Shown piece after piece: positions 21,880 through 32,099 of a stretch of 64,000 bases of DNA. The notes below the pieces were generated by a model that was not told where the DNA came from, searched no databases, and worked only from the letters and a program-made list of their open reading frames with translations. The position numbers were made by a program, and so were the translations under genes. Every line of letters begins with the position of its first letter. Position 1 is the stretch's first letter. Source of the DNA: Bettongia penicillata ogilbyi (Eukaryota > Chordata > Mammalia > Diprotodontia > Potoroidae); NCBI GenBank assembly GCA_023548195.1, contig JAJHZJ010000014.1, positions 11,942,718-12,006,717 on the forward strand, in the 5' to 3' direction.

Positions 21880-24170
21880 TTACTTTTTACTTTAATAAAG
21901 GGGAGAGCTTAAATATGAAATATTACATATAGAAATATGAAATGTTCCTACCAGAATAGGCCAAGAGAATGTAACTATAAAGTTGAGAAACTTTTAATGA
22001 TATCTTTAAATCAAGTTTGAAAGTGACTAAAACTATTATCACTCAAATATTAAATTTTAGATTATTCTTTGGGAGCCACAAGTGATTTCAAACAATAATT
22101 CATTTAACCGTATTTCATCTTTAAATATCATCTTTGTTTAACTAAGTTTGCATTCAAAAAAGCTTTTTAAAGTTTCCATATGACATGAAGGGATGTTTTA
22201 AAATATTGCAAGATTTAAAATTTGTATATGGAAAAAAACCAAACAGCATGTTTAAAAATTATAACATATGAGAAACAGTAAACAGTTAAATTGTGGTTCT
22301 CCTCACTTCAAGACTGTATGGTTTTTATGATAAATAACCAAGCTACATAAAATAACCAAACATTTATCAAATTAAATACTTCCATCTAGAATCAAGATGG
22401 TACCCACGCCGTGTCTGATCTCATGCACCACAGGATGTTCAGGGGTCTGGTAAACAGGTGGCAGGAAGCAAGTTTCTATTTTAGGAAAAGAGAAAAAAAA
22501 AGGATTGATTCATTTCCACATTTCAGTTGACAGGAAGCAGGTTTTAGCCAGTTTTGCATAGTCCAAAATATCTGAAAATCTTCCACTGAGACAAACAATA
22601 CCTGGATAGTTGAATTTTTTTTTTTTAATGGCAAGGAAGGCAATAAATATTTGGAGAGTAAGATTTAATTCTTTTAATTTCTTTGTTTTTCATTTTTCCA
22701 GTCACCATTTTTCAGTCTGAGATTGTTTTAGTTTTGGAAGAATGCTTTAAGAAATTTAGCAATCCAAGTTTATGCAATGATTTACTAACGCATCTATCAT
22801 ATTTTTCATTTTTGTTGATTTCTGTTTTAAAATAATCTATTTTGCATCATTTGAAATTAAAATATTAGCTTTAAATTTTATTCAATTGAAAAATTTTGCA
22901 TTAGAGATTGAATAATATCCATCTTGGAATTCTAAGAGATTTAATATCAGTGATTGAAAGACAGGATATTTTTATTTTTTAAATTCAATATTTAATGCAA
23001 TCTGCATAGAATCTGAGGATTTTTTAAATATTTTAAAACGCTAAAGAGAAGAAAATCTAAAATCTTAAAGTTAAAAATGACAATTCCAATTCTGATATCC
23101 AGAAAGTATACATTATAGAAAGAATTTTCAATTTTTAAGAAAATAATAAAACTCAGAATCTTCTTGATAATAACTGAACAGGTTTTTTTACTTGGAGAAC
23201 TCCTCCAAAAGTGGTAAGTGTATTTCAGTCTTTTTCTGACATTGTTATTTGGAGTCTAGAATATTCTCCACTGAGCTCTCAATGCCAGTGTACCATATTT
23301 TTAGTCATGCCAGCCCTCAGCTAGGAAATTCAAAATGAAGAAGGTTTAAACACCAAATAACCAATATAAGCATAGGTTATAAAATGGGATCAGATTTTGA
23401 ATGTCAAGAGGCGCAACTGCACATTCCAGTAACTGGTCACCTAATAGGTAAGAAAGCAGCTTTGGCTGCAACCCACTTTATTCTTTACTTTGTTTTCTAC
23501 TTGGTATTAGTTATATTTTTTGTTATTTAAAAGAAAATATTTTTATTTTATGCACAAAGTAGAATTTTAATTCATTTCAATAAAAATTTATTGAGCACCC
23601 ACTTATGAAATAAATACATAGAAGGTAGTTTGCAATTACGGTATCTACCAATCTTCCCTTATTAAGTAGTTGAAAGATCATATGAACTTCTTTTGAATAA
23701 CATATTAATTAGATACTGTTATGAGTTAAATACAATATTTTCAGTAGTTTCATAATTGCAAGTTGAATTATGCATCAATATTTCTATGATCAATCTTTCT
23801 AAAGTGCAATATTAGTAGTTTTTATTAAAGTAGCATTTTAGTAATTTTAGATGATGCATATTTTCTGTATTCTATGAAATCATTTCACTGATAGAGAATT
23901 CACTTGAAACCAAATTATTCATTTTAAATTACAAAATGTGGAATTTAGGTCTCTAAGAAAATGTTCTTACTACAGATCTAGTTGAGGTCTTTGTCTGTGA
24001 GAGAATATCTCCAATTATTTCTTTGTTCATATAGATATTGTTCATTATTTTGCAGCCACAGGTCAGAAAATAGTTAATATTAATGAATTGTAAACTGTAA
24101 ATCATTGTAAGATTTTCAAATCTTTTTTCAGTATAGGAATATTTCAGTTCAAATGAGAATTTTTATGCCT
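21880..24170. promoter_or_regulatory. AT-rich flanks of the enhancer (candidate matrix attachment region)
   Basis: Long A/T-rich stretches on both sides of the 22.45-22.56 kb core, with many runs such as 'aatattttatt'. In mouse and human the intronic heavy-chain enhancer is flanked by AT-rich matrix attachment regions. The function is inferred from position and base composition only. Confidence 0.4.
22455..22559 (+). promoter_or_regulatory. Candidate intronic heavy-chain enhancer core (E-mu)
   Basis: Two related motif clusters. The first is E-box CAGGTG (22455-22460) directly followed by GCAGGAAGC (22461-22469), an ETS/PU.1-type site. The second is E-box CAGTTG (22524-22529) followed by CAGGAAGCAGGT (22531-22542), then TTTTGCAT (22552-22559), one base from the octamer ATTTGCAT. 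The arrangement of an E-box next to 'GGCAGGAAGCAGGT' is like the muE5-muA part of the mouse enhancer as I remember it. Location between JH and the switch tract fits. No perfect octamer and no clear muE3 were found. A reporter or conservation test is missing. Confidence 0.6.
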
Positions 24171-24509
24171 GTTTCAGAAAGTTGCCTAGAAAGGTTGCCA
24201 CCATGTGACAAGGAACATCTGGGCATGCAGGGCTATGGCCTCACACATTTGGATTTGAATTTGGATAGGTGCATGTGAGAATAAGGATATGCAGATTAAT
24301 GCTAGGCTGCAGGATCAAAGGCAAAAGGAACTAGAATGAGAAATGAAATCAACAAAGGGCAAAATGAGAAATCTGAGGTCGAGGTGATTGTGTTGAATTG
24401 GTATGGGAGGACCCTCTCACGTTTGGCTGATGCGAGTCCCAGAAGATCATTTATGCTTACTTCCTCTCCTTCTTCCCCAAATACCTCCAAATGACCTGAG
24501 TAGTACAAG

Positions 24510-27440
24510 GGTTAATCTATAGTGATCCCTACTGTGCTGAGTTAAATGCAACTGGGCTAGAATGAGATGAAGTCAGGTGAGATTGGTCACCCTACTGACC
24601 TGAGGGGAGAGAAATGAAGCTGAGGGTTAAATAGGACTGAAACTAGTCTAGTTTACATCTTATTAAGTTAAATAACATGCACTTCCAATATGCTACTAGA
24701 GATAAGTTAGAAATGGAGTTAAAACCTGAGACTGAAACAAAGATGAGGTGCAAATGAAACTGGGAGCTGGAACTCAGGATGAACTAGAGCTTGGGTTGAA
24801 CTAGGGATACAACTGGGGCTCATGCGGAACTAGAGTCAGGGTTGAAATAGAAGACAGCAGGGGCTGAGCCTGGAGGTGAGGCTGAGCTAGAACTGGGGCT
24901 GAATGAGAGCTTATGTTGAACTAGGGGTACAGCCAGAGCTGAGGCTGGAACTGGGTCTGGGACTGAGGCTGCAGTCAAATCTGGGGCTAGGGCTGGGCCT
25001 GAGCCAGAGCTGGGGTTGAAACAAGAGCAGAGGACAAACTAGAACTGAGGTTTGGGTTGAGGTTGAGCTACAACTGGGATTGGGGCTGAGCTAGGGTTGA
25101 AGTTGGGGTCAAACTAGAGCTGGGGCTGAACTAGAGCTACAGCTGAGGCTGAACCAGAGTTGAGATGGAAACTAGAACAGGGACCTAGCTAGAGCTGGGG
25201 TTGCAGCTGGGGATGAGCTAGGGCTGTGGGCTGGGGCTGAGGTCAAAACTGGGGTTGAACTAGAGCTGGGATTGGGACTGGTGCTAAGCTGGAGCTGGTA
25301 CTGAAGTGAGAACAGGGGCTGAGGTAGAGCTAGGGTTACCACTGGGGATGAGCTAGAGCTATAGCTAGCGTGGAGATGAGCTAGAATTATGGCTAGGGCT
25401 TAGGTTAAACTAAAGTTGAGACTAAAATTAGAACGGGGGCTTAGCTAGAGGTGGGGTTGCAACTGGGGTTGAACTAGAGCTAGAGCTAGCACTGGGGATG
25501 AGCTACAGCTATGGTTAGGGATTGGGCTAAACTGGAGTTGGGACTGAAACTAGAACAGCAGGTAAGCTAGAGCTAAGCTTCCAGAAGGGGCTGGGGTTAG
25601 GCTGGGGCTGAGCTAGAGCTAGAGCTGGATGTGGTTGAGGTAGAGTTGAGGTTGGAACTGAGCTAGAGCCAGAGATAGGACTGAATAGAAACTGGAGCTG
25701 GGTTACAGCTTCTACTAAGGATTGCTGGAGCTAGGACTAAATCAGAGCTAGAGGGAGAGCTAGAGAAATGAATGAACTGGAGCCAAAGTTCGGGGCAGAC
25801 AAGAGCTAAGGCTACTAGGATTGGGGCTATAGCCAAGCTAGAAGCAAGAGGAAAAACTGGAGCTAAAACAATGACGAACCTAAGTTGGATCTGGAGCTGA
25901 ACTAGTGCTTGGTCTGGGGCTAATTCTGAGTTGAGAACAGAGTTGAGCCTAAGTTGGAACTAGAGGGCTCACTGAACTTATGTTGGAGCAGGAGCTGAGG
26001 CTAGCAATTGAACCAGGCTAGAACTGGGGCTATGGAAGAGCTAGAACTGGGGATAAAGCTGAGACTGAGTTGCAGCTAGGACTTTTCAGGAAAACTGGAG
26101 CAAGAACTGAGGCTGTTCTGGTGCTAGTTTCGTTATTCTGGTGGATCTGACATTTTGTGGTCCCATTTGGGATTTTGTCAGCAAAGGTGCTGGTGTGATT
26201 TGCCATTTCCTTCTCCAGCTCATTTCACAGATGACAGAACTAAGGCAAAGAGGGTTAAGTGAATTGCACAAGGTCACACAGCAAATAAGTACAGGAGGAT
26301 GGGTTTGAGCTCAGGAAGATGAGCCCTTCTGACTCCACACTCAGTTCTCTCTCTGTTCCACCTAGCTGCCCTGAACATGGGGCTAAAATCGGGACTAGGT
26401 TAAAGCTAGGGAAAGAGTTGGAACTGCAGCAACAGCTGCGACTGGGACTAGAACTAAGATTGACACTCCGCTAGAATTATACCAGATCTCAGGCTGAGTT
26501 AGGGTTAGAGCCAAAGTTTCAATCAGGAATGAGGTTGAGTCAGAACTACAACTGACCAAGCTAGAGGCCACAGCTGACCTGAGCCTTCAGACCAAAGGAT
26601 TGGGCTGGAGATCTGGTCGGGTTTCACCTAAGGGTAACATGTGCTAACTTCCTACTGAGCCAGGCTGGAAACTGTTCTCCATTTTTCTTCCTGCTAAATT
26701 TTGACTGGGCATGAAACCAGGGTTAGGCTGGGTTTTAAAGCTAAGACTGAGCTAGAACTAACCTGTAAAGAGCCCTTCCTGGAGGTGAGATGAGTATGAT
26801 TGGAGGTTAATCCATATAGACCCCTTCCTGAGGTGACGTTGAGCAGGTGGGAAGCAGGCTAAGAATAGTTCATACTGATACCCTAGGCTGGTTCATCCTT
26901 GATCCTCTTCTGGAACAGGCCTTGGCTAAGCTAGGCCAGGGCTAGTGACTGAGGACCATATGTTACAGCAGATCTGGGCTGCAGTTAGTACACTATGGGG
27001 CTGAAGCTCAAATGAGTTTGATTGAGCTAGTTCAGATCCATGCATACTTCCTGCTGAAGCTGAGTTGAACTACACTGGGGTTAAAATTAGCCCAAAAAAT
27101 GAGTACCCTACCCAGTCATCTGAGTTTTAACTGAGTTGAGGCTTTTCTAAATTGGCCCTGTGTTGGAACTGGGCATATCTAGGCTGGCTCAAATTGAACA
27201 ATGTGCTCAAGAGTTAAACAAGAAGGCAGGCTAATCTGGAACTGCTGATCCCATGTTGAAGTTTTAATGGTTGATCTGAGGCTATCCTTGGTCTTTTTTA
27301 GACTGAGTTGAAATAAGCTGAGTTAGAAAGAACTGAATTTGTGTCAGTCCATACAAAAACTGTCAGCTCAGCTGAGTTCAGAGCTACTTTGCACTCCAGT
27401 AAAAACTGAGCTAAGTTGAATTAAGATGGTGATTCCCCAA
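24510..27440 (+). repeat. Switch-mu (S-mu) region
   Basis: G-rich, purine-biased plus strand built from short irregular units such as 'gagct', 'gggct', 'gagctagagctgggg' and 'aactggggctgag', with dozens of AGCT sites. Density is highest at 24720-26090, and lower at the 3' end (26380-27440). This is the substrate type for AID-driven class switching, with the G-rich strand as the RNA-like strand, as expected upstream of C-mu. A SINE interrupts it at about 26105-26376. The tract looks well preserved even though the downstream C-mu is broken. Confidence 0.92.
26105..26376 (-). mobile_element. CORE-SINE inserted in switch-mu
   Basis: Reads 'catttcacagatgacagaac', 'gtgaattgcacaaggtcac', 'ggtttgagctcagga' and 'cacctagctgccct', the antisense order of the marsupial SINE seen at 13201. 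Switch-type repeats continue on both sides. Confidence 0.8.
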
Positions 27441-27696
27441 CTAAGACTGGTCTAATTTTAACTAAGTCTGTCCATAAATTCCCTCTAAAACTTAGCTATT
27501 ATGCTCCATACTAACAGAACATGAAGTCCATATTCTAGGCCAATTCCTACAGGTGTTTTTACTCACATCACAGGGGCCTGTCTCCTCAGGATAGTGCTGG
27601 GGCCTTGAAATGATGAGTCATTTCTCTTTTCTCCTTGTCTAAAAAGATGTTACATTTTTGGATTGGATGGCTCTGGGGAACTAAACAAACTCCACT

Positions 27697-27775
27697 ACAC
27701 ACAGACACACACACACACACACGCACACACACACGCACACACATGAACGCACACACACGAATGCAAACACTACGC
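27697..27775. repeat. (AC)n-rich microsatellite
   Basis: 'acacacacac' runs interrupted by 'acgcacac', between the switch tract and CH1. Confidence 0.9.
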
Positions 27776-28642
27776 AGTCATGCAGGCACGCACATATATT
27801 GTCTAGATTTAGCCAGGAAGGAGTTTTTCTCCACAGGTGGGTGACTAGTTTCTCTAACTCTATTGACCTAGAACTTAGGTAGAACCTATGCTTAATTGAA
27901 CCAATGAAAAGTGTCTTTTTTGCAATTTTAACCTAGAGTGTTTGACTTCTTTCTCTGTAGAGTGGAGCCTAAGGATTTGAGTGACCTGAGACAGAGCTTA
28001 ACTTATATCATATAAGACCTCTACTTTTGACAATGTCCAGCACTGGTCTTTTTTCACTGAAGGATTCTAGGGGTTCTTAATGTTTTTTGAGACATAGGCC
28101 TTTTTATCTGGTGACATCCATAGATTTCTTCTTAAAGTAAAATGCATACAATGAAATCTGTAAGATTACAAATACAATGAATAATTTCTTTAAATTCATA
28201 GATCCCAGATTAGATTTCCCTATCTAGAAAATTTCCTTAATTTAGAAGAGAAAGGTTGGGATTTCAGAGTTGGGATTTCCATAGGGCTGATCTTCAGAAA
28301 TATATATCCTCAAGTGTGGTGCCTTCAGTGACAAAACTGCTTCATCTTTTGCTGGGATGCCAGGCCTTATAGGGAGTCTTAGCTCCTTTTCAGGGTGGAT
28401 GAGTAGAAAATGGGGCATATGCAGGGAATGCATGAAAAGGAAGGTACGATATTCACTCATCTGGAGAACTCTGGATAATTAACTCATTGCATTTAACCTG
28501 TTCCAGCTTCTCACCTATGACTTTACAGACAAGGAAATTAGCGTTTCCTCCTCAGCTTTCCTTTCAGCCCTGCTGAAAAGGCTTTTATTTTTAACATTCT
28601 TCTTCTTCTTTCTCTTTTGTACTCCTTTACTCTCTTCTTCAG
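27776..28642. other. Unassigned sequence before CH1
   Basis: No gene or repeat recognised. The last 40 bases hold a good polypyrimidine tract and the CH1 acceptor. Confidence 0.6.
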
Positions 28643-28960
28643 CTGCCTTAGCTGCACCAAACCTCTTGTCCCTCTCCTCCTGTTGGAGTTCTCAAGAGAA
28701 AGATGCTCCTGTGGCTGTGGGTTGTTTGGCTAAGGATTTTCTACCTGATTCCATTACCTTCTCCTAGAATTACCAAAACTAAAGTGCTGTGAGTAACAAA
28801 GACTTAAAGATCTTCCCATCCCTTATGAGAGGGAGCACATACACAGCCACCTCACAGGTGATCCTCCCTGCCAATGATGTCTTTCAAGGACAAGATAGCT
28901 ACTTGGTATGTAAGACTCATCATTCCAAAAGCAACAAGGAAGTTCAAGTTCCACTCCCAG
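28643..28960 (+). pseudogene. IGHM: IGHM CH1 exon with two in-frame stops
   Basis: 106 codons in the normal phase (one base from JH plus 'ct'), acceptor 'tctcttcttcag', donor 'gtaag' at 28961. It encodes the first constant domain, which pairs with the light chain. Recognisable are SSCW (with the likely light-chain cysteine), VAVGCLAKDFLPDSITFS, TYTATSQVILPANDVF and YLVCKTHH with the second domain cysteine. Codon 28765-28767 is TAG exactly where the conserved Ig-fold tryptophan belongs, and codon 28780-28782 is TAA five codons later. Both are in the frame set by the splice sites and by the conserved residues on either side, so they truncate any mu chain in the first domain. Confidence 0.92.
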
Positions 28961-29467
28961 GTAAGATCCGAAGTACAGCTCCTTCTTTTTCTCTTCTTCC
29001 CTCTCTACCCTTACTTTGGTTCCATGAAGCAGAACTAGTCTACAGTTTTGAGGGGAATAAAACATCTCAGCAGATAGCACAGAATGTATGTCACACACAT
29101 AAGTATTTTATACACAAACATAAGCTCATATACAAATACACAGCAAATGTATAGATACTCCAAAGTGCATACACACACATGTACTTGCCCATGTTCCTCC
29201 CTTGCTATAATGAGCTCAAAGAAGAGGTCTGATTTAAGGGAACTGTTAGGCTGCTCTCCATTCAAATACTGATTGCTCTATTCCAAGCTTCATTCTATCC
29301 TCAGAGTCATCCCCAGTGAAAGAAGACAGGCTCAGAAAGGGGCCAAGAAAGGGGAGGATTCCTCTAGATACACAAAGCTGGCAAAAGCCAAAGCTTTCTT
29401 TTGTTTGTGTCCTATCATGACAGGGACCTAACTCCCCTCAAACTTTCTGGCTTTTTCTCCTATTCAG

Positions 29468-29800
29468 ATCGGGTCACTGTCAGTTCACCTAACGTGACTG
29501 TGTATATCCCACCTCGTGATGCATTCTCCAGCTCTAGCCTAAGAACATCCAAGCTCATCTGTCAAGCCACCGACCTCAGGCCAAACAAGATCAAGTTAAC
29601 ATGGCTTCAAGAAGGCAGGCCAGTTCTGTCAGGTTTCTCTACAAGTCAAGTCCTACCTGACAACTCTGGGGCCTACTTCGTGCAGAGTAGCCTGACTATC
29701 AGTGAGAATGACTGGCTCAGCCAAAGCACATTCACCTGCCGTGTAGAACATGAAGGAACCCAATTCCAGAAGAATGTTTCCTCAACCTGTTTCAGTGGGG
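29468..29800 (+). CDS. IGHM: IGHM CH2 exon, intact
   Basis: 111 codons, open throughout, with acceptor 'ctcctattcag' and donor 'ggtaagt'. The Ig domain shows LICQATDLRP with the first cysteine, KLTWLQEG with the core tryptophan, and FTCRVEHEG with the second cysteine. A cysteine near the end (SSTCFSG) is in the position of the inter-heavy-chain cysteine of IgM. NVT and NVS sites are potential N-glycosylation sites. In a working IgM this domain replaces a hinge. The exon itself has no lesion, but lies downstream of the CH1 stops. Confidence 0.92.
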
Positions 29801-30645
29801 GTAAGTGATGCTTACGATGGAACACCTTGGAAGTGACTCAGAATTCCCAATTTCTAAAGTTCTACCTAATGGCCCTATTTATAGGAGAGCCTCAGAGAAG
29901 TACTCTTCCCCAGGAAGCCCTCCTTAGTTCAGGACTTGGACCCAGAGGAAAGATGAACCAACAGGCCCAGAAAGACCCCTAACAGGTTGAAAACATAGAT
30001 TCCAAAACCAAGGTTTTAGTCCTGGTGATCTTAACTTATCTGCGAATGAGATCAGCTCTGCTAAACAGTAATCTGGTTTCTCCAAGAGCCTCAAACACTG
30101 ATAATGGCTGCTTAGTCACTTATCCTGCCTTGTAAGTGGCTGAGATCAGTGATGCTTAGGATCCTTTTCTCTTTTACTTGTATAGAGGCCCCTTGGAGAA
30201 GGGTGCATGAAAAATAATCCTAGATCTTCTCTCCAGCTAGAGAATGTTCACATTCTTCTTCTCTTATGAAGAATGAATTCAAGGAAACAGAAGCATACTG
30301 CAGAATGAGCATTTTGATTAGACATGAGAAAGGGAGTCCTAGGAGCTTTATTCAACAATCCTTGGAGTAGATCACTGAGTAAAGGTAGGAACAGTCTTCT
30401 ATGGGAACCAGGAAGAACATAGGAAATTTTCATATCTATAAGGGAAGTTAATACCTTCCTGGAAGAGTAGTTTTAAAGAACTCTGTAGAACATATAAGAT
30501 CTATAAGGTCGGATTGCCTCCCACTTTATCAAAAAGAAGAAAGCCCTTAAACCCCCTGCTGAGTATGCAAGAAGGAGGAGGTATAAAAAGAAGGAAAAGA
30601 TTAAGGGAGAAGAAGGATAGATCGATAGCAAACACTTTAACCTAG

Positions 30646-30963
30646 GTCCAGAACCACCCATTGAAGCCTTTGTCATCAGTCCCTCCTTTGCAAGCATCGT
30701 TGTTACCAAATCAGCCAAATTAACCTGTGTAGTCGCAAATCTTCCCAATTCTCAAAATCTAAACATTGCTTGGACCCGTGAGAAGGGAGACCCTCTGGAA
30801 ACTACCGTTAAGGTGTCTCTCCGTCATGCCAATATCACCTTTACTGTTGAAGGAGAAACCACAGTCTGTACAGAGGATTGGAATTCAGGGGAAGTATTCA
30901 AATGCACCATGATTCATCCTAACCATCCTGTTCCTTCCAAGAAAGAAATCTTTAAGCAAAAGG
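30646..30963 (+). CDS. IGHM: IGHM CH3 exon, intact
   Basis: 106 codons, open, with donor 'gtaagt' at 30964. The acceptor 'aacactttaacctag' has a short, weak pyrimidine tract. Landmarks are KLTCVVANLP with the first cysteine, IAWTREKGD with the tryptophan, NITF (glycosylation site), TVCTEDWNSGE with the extra cysteine that cross-links IgM subunits, and FKCTMIHPN with the second cysteine. All expected residues are present. Confidence 0.92.
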
Positions 30964-31480
30964 GTAAGTTAATTTCTAACTTTCTCCTCCTTCTTGTCAT
31001 CTTTCCTCCCTAACCTGAACCCAGCAATTGGCCCATTCAAGTCACATGATACTCTCTTAGAGGAGGTCATGTGACCAGGGGTGGGGGGGCTTTAAACTCT
31101 TGTGAAGTATCTGGGAAAACTTTGAGTTCATTTGCCTAAATCTAGGAAAAGCAAACCAGAGGATCCAAGCTTTTATCCCTAGAGCAAAACCAATAAAGTC
31201 ATCCCACAAAAGGTTCAGCCCTTCCACATGCTGCCCTTGGATTACTGGGAAAGACTGAGATAATCTTTCAACGTGAGCCCCATCACACATAACTCTTTGT
31301 CCCTAGCATTTAAGAGAACCCAGGAGCCTCTTTTCCAACTTTCTTCTACTAGATCCCAGACTCACCACAAGACTCTCATTCCTTGACTCCTATCATGTTT
31401 TTAAGCTGTGGTTATGAATTCTCTACTCTCAAACCTTCCATTTTCAGGTCTGCTTAATCCAAAAACCTCTTTGCTTACAG

Positions 31481-31876
31481 GGGCTGTTCAGCATGCACCT
31501 GCTGTCTATGCATTGCCTCCAACTCCTGAGGAGCTGAGCCTGAGGGAAGCAGCTACCTTAACCTGCCTGACGAGGGACTTCTCCCCAGCAGATGTGCTTG
31601 TCCAGTGGAGGCACAAAGGACAGCCTATACCCTCAGAGAAATATGTCACGAGCATCCTCCAGCAGGAGCCCCAGAAAGATGGTCTCTACTTCTCCCAACA
31701 GCATCCTAACAGTGTCTGAAGAACACTGGAATGCAGGGGATTCCTATACCTGTGTGGTGGTTCATGAAGCACTGCCCTTGTTGGTGACCGAGAGGACCGT
31801 GGACAAGTCCACTGGTAAACCCACCTTCGTCAATGTCTCCCTTGTGCTATCTGATGCAACCAATACCTGCTACTGA
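31481..31876 (+). pseudogene. IGHM: IGHM CH4 exon and secretory tail, frameshifted
   Basis: Acceptor 'ttgcttacag'. The first part reads [20 protein letters not shown], then [20 protein letters not shown] and EKYVTS, as in mu CH4. At the 'ccc' run 31694-31696 there is one base too many: the frame changes after YFS and meets TGA at 31717-31719. Ignoring one C, the domain continues as [20 protein letters not shown], then [15 protein letters not shown] and the secretory tail with the glycosylation site NVS and the penultimate cysteine, ending TGA at 31874-31876. The internal donor 'actg/gtaaac' for membrane IgM lies at 31814/31815. Confidence 0.93.
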
Positions 31877-32045
31877 GAGGGTGTAGTCTTGGCCAGTCTC
31901 TTTTTATTGTCCCTTCAAGTCCCACCCTCACCGTCTAGCTCATTCATGGGACATATTCTGGGGGTTTCTATGCCAACTGAATGCCTCAAAGGAGTGTATA
32001 AGATCATGTGACTGAAATAAGATACTGCATTTTATAAAAATTAGA

Positions 32046-32051
32046 AATAAA
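32046..32051 (+). promoter_or_regulatory. IGHM: Polyadenylation signal for the secreted form
   Basis: AATAAA, 170 bases after the secretory stop codon, the expected site for secreted mu transcripts. Confidence 0.7.
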
Positions 32052-32099
32052 AAAATCAACTTTACAAAGAGGCATTGGTTCTGGTTCTGTAGTAAACAA

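Larger units (their letters stand above)
20552..28642 (+). other. J-C intron (JH to C-mu)
   Basis: Eight kilobases between the last JH donor and the CH1 acceptor, in the standard IGH order: AT-rich sequence with an enhancer-like core near 22.5 kb, a switch tract at about 24.5-27.4 kb, then 1.2 kb before CH1. No exon recognised. A small AT dinucleotide-rich patch lies at about 21480-21600. Confidence 0.8.

Noticed and set aside
27697..27775. Short AC-rich repeats as a CRISPR-like array
   Set aside because: Simple dinucleotide microsatellite in a vertebrate locus; no spacer structure.
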